A stretch of 64,000 nucleotides of DNA. It comes from JANMZO01 sp963763135. GTDB taxonomy: Bacteria; Actinomycetota; Acidimicrobiia; Acidimicrobiales; JANYDT01. The notes beneath the pieces were generated by a model, which worked only from the letters and a program-made list of their open reading frames with translations, was not told the origin of the DNA and did not search any database. A program made the translations under genes and the position numbers. Positions 59,045 to 64,000 of the stretch are shown piece after piece (the first letter of the stretch is position 1; each line of letters starts with the position of its first letter). The stretch spans positions 496,001 through 560,000 of the forward strand of contig CAVXNJ010000010.1 in NCBI GenBank assembly GCA_963763135.1. Direction: 5' to 3'.

Positions 59045-60504
59045 GATTGCTGCCTTTGTTGGGAAACTGAAGAGACTGGGGAAGTGGCCGGTGTCTGGGC
59101 CAGATGATGAGGTTCGACAGGATCGGTCGATTCGGTGGGTTCGGTGGGTTCGGTGGGTTCGGCGGTTTCGGTGCGGTCCGAGGCTTGATCTCCCTGCGGG
59201 ATCGGGCGGTGCAGCGAAAGGGCCACTTCGGTTCCTTCGCCGATCTCACTATGCACACTTACTGTTCCACCGATGCGTTCAACGCGGGACATCACCGAGT
59301 CGCGTAGGCCGCGGCGATCGTCGGGGACGAGGTCTTGATCGAAGCCCTTGCCGCGATCGCGTACGAAGACTTCGATCACCTGCTCGTTGCGGTCACGTTC
59401 GGACACCTCGAGAAACACCGAGATCCGGTCGCAGCCGGAATGCTTGGCCGCGTTGACCATGGCTTCGCGAGCAGCTTGGAGCAGGGCATGGGTGCGAGCG
59501 TCGGAAGGTCCGTCGCCTACCTTCACCACGTCGACCTGAACGTGGTGGTCCTGCTCGACCTGTTCAGCCATCGCTTCGAGAGCCTCGGATAGCACGGCCG
59601 CGGTTTCGCCACCTTTGGTGTCTGTGCCGCCGAAGAGCCACGCCCGAAGCTCACGCTCCTGACGCCTTGCCAACGTGATCACCTCACGCGGATGGTTCGC
59701 CTGCTTCTGAATGATCGCGAGGGTCTGCAGTACCGAGTCGTGGAGATGTTCGGCCATTTCAGCGCGGGCATCGGATCGTATGCGCGCAGTACGTTCTGCC
59801 GAGAGATCGCGTCCCATCCGCAGGAGCCACGGTCCGGCGAGCAGAACGAACCCGAGCGCAAGAGCGAGTCCGGCCGTGAGGCTTTGCCGCAGCACGGCGA
59901 ATGAACTGCTCGTGGCGACGAAGGCACCAAAGCCCGACAGCACGAGGAGCGCGCCGAGCGCGATGCGGGCAAAGGTCGTGCGACCGGAACCGGCGAGGAG
60001 CTCACCGACCATGCGCGCGACGCTTCGCGGATCGCGCACGTTTACGGTCCACGGGTCGCGTCCTTCCTTCTCCGCAGAGGCCCGGTCGTTGCGCCACACC
60101 ATCGCGGCACCGGTGGCCACCATCACGCCCGGCCACAAGAGGCGATCGGGAAACCACAGGCCGCTGCGCTTCAGCAACAGGGCGACACCCAGAACGATCG
60201 AACCGAGCGCGATGCCGTGCCGTGCGCTCATGTCGTCGTGGCCCGCCATAGCGCTCAACTGCGCGATCGGTGCCGCGGCGTCGGCTTCCGGGATGAAAAG
60301 CCACATCGCCGCATACAGGACGAGCCCGGCTCCGCTCGCCAAGCTCAACACTACGAAAGCCAAGCGCACATACGTAACGTCGACAGCCAGCGTGTCGGCC
60401 AGGCCCCGCGCCACACCCGCTACGTAATGGCCTTCCCGCCGACGACGAAGCGGCGGGCGCGAGCCCGTTGGCTGGTCGAGAGGCGGTGATTGGACATCAG
60501 ACAC
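59041..60504 (-). CDS. Sensor histidine kinase with N-terminal PspC domain
   Basis: About 487 residues. The N-terminal PspC-like domain (EGHYVAGVARGLADTLAVDV, YVRLAFVVLSLASGAG) is followed by four or five membrane helices, a HisKA_3 segment EMAEHLHDSVLQTLAIIQKQ with the phosphorylated His, and a HATPase domain (AREAMVNAAKHSGCDR, VRDRGKGFDQDL, GGTVSVHSEIGEGTEVALSL). The C-terminus is a Pro/Thr/Glu tail partly encoded by a 9-bp tandem repeat. This is the LiaS/actinobacterial PspC-kinase type that senses envelope stress. GTG 60504 gives MSDVQSPPL; an ATG seven codons upstream is possible. Divergent from another PspC protein. Confidence 0.9.
   Translation of the reverse strand: MSDVQSPPLDQPTGSRPPLRRRREGHYVAGVARGLADTLAVDVTYVRLAFVVLSLASGAGLVLYAAMWLFIPEADAAAPIAQLSAMAGHDDMSARHGIALGSIVLGVALLLKRSGLWFPDRLLWPGVMVATGAAMVWRNDRASAEKEGRDPWTVNVRDPRSVARMVGELLAGSGRTTFARIALGALLVLSGFGAFVATSSSFAVLRQSLTAGLALALGFVLLAGPWLLRMGRDLSAERTARIRSDARAEMAEHLHDSVLQTLAIIQKQANHPREVITLARRQERELRAWLFGGTDTKGGETAAVLSEALEAMAEQVEQDHHVQVDVVKVGDGPSDARTHALLQAAREAMVNAAKHSGCDRISVFLEVSERDRNEQVIEVFVRDRGKGFDQDLVPDDRRGLRDSVMSRVERIGGTVSVHSEIGEGTEVALSLHRPIPQGDQASDRTETAEPTEPTEPTESTDPVEPHHLAQTPATSPVSSVSQQRQQS
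59131..59166 (-). repeat. 9-bp in-frame tandem repeat in the kinase tail
   Basis: Four copies of TTCGGTGGG (plus strand) at 59131, 59140, 59149 and 59158 encode repeated P-T-E units on the minus strand. It adds an acidic, Pro-rich tail to the kinase. Confidence 0.8.
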
Positions 60505-60643
60505 GTTGCCATCGTGCCATCCCATTCGAGAGAAGGGAACACCTTGGCCCCTGCACGACCCTCAGGCCGTCAGGGTATGCCCAGGGTTAATCCGTATAGG
60601 TTTCCGACCGTACGTAACCCAAGATGACTCCGTGAGCACCACC

Positions 60644-62047
60644 ATGTCGAACGACCACGAAGCGGCGGCACCGTCCGGCCCGCCCTCTCCCCAGCGCCGG
60701 ACGCTTCGCCGAAGCCGTCAGCACAAGGTGCTCGGCGGCGTAGCCGGCGGCGTGAGCGAGTACCTCGGTGTCGACGTTGTGCTCATCCGCATTGCGTTCG
60801 TCGTCCTCGCCTCGATGGCTGGAAGTGGCGTACTCGCCTATATTGCGGCCTGGGTGATTCTGCCGAAAGCCCCGAAGAACCAGGGCCTCGTCTCCGCACA
60901 CCAGACCCGCCTGGGCAACCTCGACGGCCACCAACTCCTGGCCATCGCCCTGGTGGGGATCGGTGCCATCGCCTTGTTTGACCGACTTGGTATCGGCTTC
61001 GACGGCGACATGCTCCTCCCGTTCGTCCTGATCGGCATCGGCGCCGCCGTGCTCATGAGTTCCAAGAACGCGCATTCCAGGAGTTCGGTCCCCAGCGGAT
61101 CCGGAGCCGGAACCGGAGGTCCGACGGAGACCGTTCGGGTCGGCAAGGTCGTTGCCCATGGCCCATTCCCGGAACCGGCGTCTACGAACACGACCGTGAT
61201 CCAGCCGCCCAACGCGACCCAACCCGATTCCGCCACCATCGTCGACCCCGAGGAGCCCCGCACTGCCCTCGACGAGTTCGATCGGCTACGCGCGCCGAGA
61301 GCTCACGAGTTTGAAGCCGGCTACCTGCTGGCCACCCCGCTTCCTCCCAAACCGCAGGCGCCTGTTGCACCCGTCACTTCGACAGTGCGACTTCGCAAGC
61401 GCAGCCCCTTCGCTCGGAGCTCCTTCGGCATGCTCCTGGTCGCGGTCGGCATCATCTTCGTCACCGCGCACACCGGACTCATGACCGGCGGGGTCGATGG
61501 CGCCCTGGCCCTCGCGCTTTTCACCGTCGGTGGCTTTCTCGTCGCCGGTGCGTGGCTCGGACGACCTCGGGGCTTCGTCCCGATTGGTGTCCTTCTGACG
61601 CTGGCGCTCGGCGTGCTCTCGCTGACGGGTACGTCGTGGCGGGGTGGCTTCGGCGAACGGAACATCGCCCCGGCAAACATCTCGCAGTTGAAAGACGAGT
61701 ACCACCTCATCGGCGGGGCCATGTACATCGACCTGTCAAGGCTCACGCCCGCCGAGCTTGGCGGACGGAACCGCACGGTCGCCGTCGACGTATCGATGGG
61801 TGCCGTCGCCATTGAAGTGCCAGCCGGCATGAAGGTCAAGGTTCTCGGCAAGGCCGGCCTCGGTCAGATCACCCTGTTCGGCAAAACCTCTGACGGGGCC
61901 GACGTGAAGAGCCAGTCAGTCCTCCCAGCATCGGAAAAGCCCGGGCCGACGCTGACCATCGACGCCCGGGTCGGTCTCGGCGCACTTGAAGTCGCCGAGA
62001 TCGGGCAACTCCAGAAGCTCACCGACCTTCCGCAGACAGGAAACTGA
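60644..62047 (+). CDS. PspC-domain membrane protein with C-terminal LiaF-like region
   Basis: About 467 residues. The PspC domain is QHKVLGGVAGGVSEYLGVDV, VLIRIAFVVLASMAGSGVLA, AAWVILPKAPK. A long hydrophilic linker follows, then several membrane helices and a soluble C-terminal beta-domain (VAVDVSMGAVAIEVPAGMKV, GLGQITLFGKTSDG) like LiaF/DUF2154, which in Bacillus inhibits the LiaS kinase. With the divergent PspC kinase and LuxR regulator it forms a complete LiaFSR-like set. ATG 60644 or GTG 60632 could start it; neither has a strong ribosome site. The small membrane gene follows after two bases. Confidence 0.88.
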   Translation: MSNDHEAAAPSGPPSPQRRTLRRSRQHKVLGGVAGGVSEYLGVDVVLIRIAFVVLASMAGSGVLAYIAAWVILPKAPKNQGLVSAHQTRLGNLDGHQLLAIALVGIGAIALFDRLGIGFDGDMLLPFVLIGIGAAVLMSSKNAHSRSSVPSGSGAGTGGPTETVRVGKVVAHGPFPEPASTNTTVIQPPNATQPDSATIVDPEEPRTALDEFDRLRAPRAHEFEAGYLLATPLPPKPQAPVAPVTSTVRLRKRSPFARSSFGMLLVAVGIIFVTAHTGLMTGGVDGALALALFTVGGFLVAGAWLGRPRGFVPIGVLLTLALGVLSLTGTSWRGGFGERNIAPANISQLKDEYHLIGGAMYIDLSRLTPAELGGRNRTVAVDVSMGAVAIEVPAGMKVKVLGKAGLGQITLFGKTSDGADVKSQSVLPASEKPGPTLTIDARVGLGALEVAEIGQLQKLTDLPQTGN

Positions 62048-62049
62048 CG

Positions 62050-62253
62050 ATGAAACGTCAAGTCGATTGGTTTTCCCTCGTCCTGGGAAGCACGTTCATG
62101 CTTCTGTCGCTGTTCTTCATGGCTGACCAGGCCGGGTGGGTCGATCTCGACCTCGCCTTCGTCGGTCCTCTGCTCCTGATCGCGTTCGGCGTTGGCTCGG
62201 TGTGCAACGGCTTTCGCAAGAAACACGACGAGCATCCACACTCGCACGGCTGA
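62050..62253 (+). CDS. Small two-helix membrane protein with His-rich tail
   Basis: 67 residues: two hydrophobic helices (FSLVLGSTFMLLSLFFMA, LAFVGPLLLIAFGVGSV) and a tail KKHDEHPHSHG. Its ATG lies two bases after the stop of the PspC/LiaF-like gene, so it is co-translated. Similar short membrane proteins commonly accompany PspC genes. The His-rich tail might bind metal. Confidence 0.75.
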   Translation: MKRQVDWFSLVLGSTFMLLSLFFMADQAGWVDLDLAFVGPLLLIAFGVGSVCNGFRKKHDEHPHSHG

Positions 62254-62454
62254 GCACTGGGAACCCCGGCTGACCCGACTCGGTTGATTCCGGTACACAA
62301 CCCAGCATGACATCGGTCGTCACCGGCGCCGGAAACGCCCGGTTGGGTACCAAATCCCGCTGAGTTGGGAGTCCGGACAGCCGGGAGGTGGGGTCTGCTC
62401 CCATCGACGAGCGTCCCTTCGCACAATGGGCTCCGGCTGGGCCAAGCTGTGGGG

Positions 62455-63557
62455 GTGTCCCCAACCGTTGCCGATCTTTCTCGTGTGAGCGCGCTCGGAC
62501 GACAGTGGGACCATTTGGTCGACACGACGCGCGGCATCGACCCGTGGTGCACCCGGCTGCCGTGGCAACGAAGCGTTGATTCCGCGTTCGGCCACCGCTT
62601 CACCGCGACGACGAGGCTGACGAATGCGGCTCCGGCGACGACGACGATGACTGGGGGGAACACGTTCGGGCGAGGCTCAATGAACGCGATCAACGCGACC
62701 GACGCGACGATGATGTCGTCGCCGTCGAAGAAGCATGGGCCTATGCGTTTCGGGTGAGGGCACTGAACGACGGCACGAGAGCGTTACTGCCTCTCGACTC
62801 CGTGTGGGCCTTCGCCAGCCCGATCGTGATGAACCAAACCGGTGAAAACTGGCTGAACCTGTCGGCATCGGCAACCGATATTGCCGCGTCGCTCCTCTCG
62901 GACCCGACGTGGCGGGTGGCATTTCTCACCGGCATGGAAGCCGAGAGCGCCATGTGCCGGTCGTTGGCCTACGAGTTCTCGAACTCGGCGCGCGTGGTCG
63001 AGGGCGAGTCGACGGTCCGGTGCGTGGCATCGCTCGAGGGAGGGGTTGAGGGTTTCTTGAGCCGTCGCCCCCGAACGTTCCGCCGCAACCTTCGCCAGGC
63101 CGGGCGTCACGCAGAAGAGGCCGGCGTCGAGTTTGAGATCGGCGATACGCAACGGGTGAACGACACCATCGAGCGATTGCAAGACGTTGAGCGGCGAAGT
63201 TGGAAGGGCCTCGAAGGCTCCGGAATCGTCGCCCCCGACATGGCCCACCTGTACGCGCTTCTCGTTGCCGAACTCCACACCGCGCAGGGTCTGCGGGTGG
63301 CTTTCGCGCGGCGCGACGGCAAAGACATCGGCTTCATCCTCGGCGGCGTCCTCGGAGGCGCGTACCGAGGACTCCAACTGTCGTTCGTCGAAGAAGCGAG
63401 ACCGTTGTCAATCGGAAACCTTCTGCAGTTCCACGAGATCACGCGTCTAGCCGAGGCCCGCGTCGAACGTTACGACCTGGGCATGGACATGCCCTACAAA
63501 CGACTGTGGAGCGATTCGCTCATGACGACGACCCCGTTGATCGTGATCCGACCCTGA
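62455..63557 (+). pseudogene. GNAT-like (Acetyltransf_6/FemAB-type) protein, probably frameshifted near its N-terminus
   Basis: From GTG 62754 a 267-residue frame has the catalytic part: RPRTFRRNLRQAGRHAEEAG, LQDVERRSWKGLEGSGI, GKDIGFILGGVLGGAYRGLQ, RVERYDLGMDMPYKRLWSD. Coding-like sequence continues upstream in that frame (VVAVEEAWAYAFRVRALNDG) until TGA near 62573. The expected N-terminus (ALGRQWDHLVDTTRGIDPWC, TRLPWQRSVDSAFG) lies in another frame starting at GTG 62455, which runs into TGA 62755-62757. An indel between about 62590 and 62700 would join them. The GTGA overlap at 62754 could also mean two coupled genes, but the family needs both parts. Confidence 0.6.
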
Positions 63558-63579
63558 CCTCGACACACTGTTTGTTCGG

Positions 63580-63990
63580 CTAGGCGGCGATACCGCGTTC
63601 CATCAGCGCGCATAGCAGTTCCGACGATCGACGCTCAGCGCGTCGACCACTGAAGTCCGCGCAAAGAAACCACACCACCCAGCTGTACGTACCCGTAAGT
63701 ACACATAGGGCCACCAGACTCTCCAACGAGCCGCCGAGCCGGATGGCCACCAAAACGATCGGGGCGAGAGCGATGAACGTGATCGCCAGGGTCGTGCCTG
63801 TCACGAGCCCGACCAGACAACCCTCACCGGTCGTCGGCCGCTTGTTGGAGAAGGGATCGTCAGCGTCCTGTTGGGGGAACGGAACCAATACCGAAGCTAG
63901 ACACCCAACGCCGAGCGGGACACCGCAACCCACCACGGTCAGGATCAGGACGACGATGTAGTGTCGGCCGAACCCGGCGACAACGCCCAT
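63580..63990 (-). CDS. Small membrane protein
   Basis: 136 residues, three or four hydrophobic helices (YIVVLILTVVGCGVPLGVGC, GCLVGLVTGTTLAITFIALA, LVALCVLTGTYSWVVWFLCA). Not recognised. ATG 63990 is ten bases from the window end, so an upstream extension cannot be excluded. Confidence 0.6.
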   Translation of the reverse strand: MGVVAGFGRHYIVVLILTVVGCGVPLGVGCLASVLVPFPQQDADDPFSNKRPTTGEGCLVGLVTGTTLAITFIALAPIVLVAIRLGGSLESLVALCVLTGTYSWVVWFLCADFSGRRAERRSSELLCALMERGIAA

Positions 63991-64000
63991 TACCGTCGCG

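Overview
The window is a chromosomal segment of a GC-rich actinobacterium. I infer Acidimicrobiia or a close relative, from the gene order rplM-rpsI-glmM ... glmS-acpS-nnr-alr ... tsaE-tsaB-rimI-tsaD, from PspC/LiaS-type envelope signalling, Eis-like and DUF222-HNH proteins and MMPL exporters, and from the frequent GTG starts. No rRNA, tRNA, CRISPR array, prophage or intact insertion sequence was seen.

Layout. 1-9.6 kb: tail of an SPFH protein, an Eis-like acetyltransferase, an esterase, then a four-gene minus-strand operon (MMPL exporter, secreted His-rich protein, copper P-type ATPase, NTF2-like protein) and a decayed MFS transporter. 9.6-27.5 kb: the conserved housekeeping block (t6A synthesis, alanine racemase, NAD(P)HX repair, AcpS, GlmS, GlmM, S9, L13). 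Two things interrupt it. One is an alcohol dehydrogenase/ThDP-enzyme cassette flanked by a duplicated scrap of alr. The other is a 135-bp tandem-repeat array next to an AAA+ ATPase gene. 27.8-40.7 kb: accessory genes, including an aguB-like amidase, a methyltransferase, two HNH nucleases, an ATP-grasp protein, small acetyltransferase and RidA genes, and broken remnants of an antitoxin and a monooxygenase. 40.9-49.3 kb: Lhr helicase, then a metallopeptidase-lycopene cyclase-PhzF operon. 49.3-54.9 kb: a fatty-acid or sterol-type beta-oxidation operon divergent from its probable TetR repressor, with a 28-bp perfect palindrome between them. 55.0-64.0 kb: two FKBP prolyl isomerases (one membrane-anchored), a LiaRS-like two-component system with PspC domains, and small membrane proteins.

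The most interesting result is two genes with an in-frame UGA that is best read as selenocysteine. One (30996-32741) carries the U-G-S-C signature of the known UGSC selenoprotein family, fused to a long C-terminal domain. The other (38219-38914, minus) is an organomercurial-lyase (MerB)-like protein in which the UGA falls where MerB has its second catalytic cysteine. Each UGA is followed at the right distance by a perfect 6-bp stem-loop that fits a bacterial SECIS; the second has a GGUC loop. No selA, selB, selC or selD lies in the window, so the genome must carry them elsewhere if this reading is right.

Four genes appear broken by single-base frameshifts (32.8-33.1, 40.4-40.7, 50.2-50.3 and 62.5-62.8 kb). 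These may be real decay or assembly errors. All family assignments come from reading motifs by eye; no database search was run.
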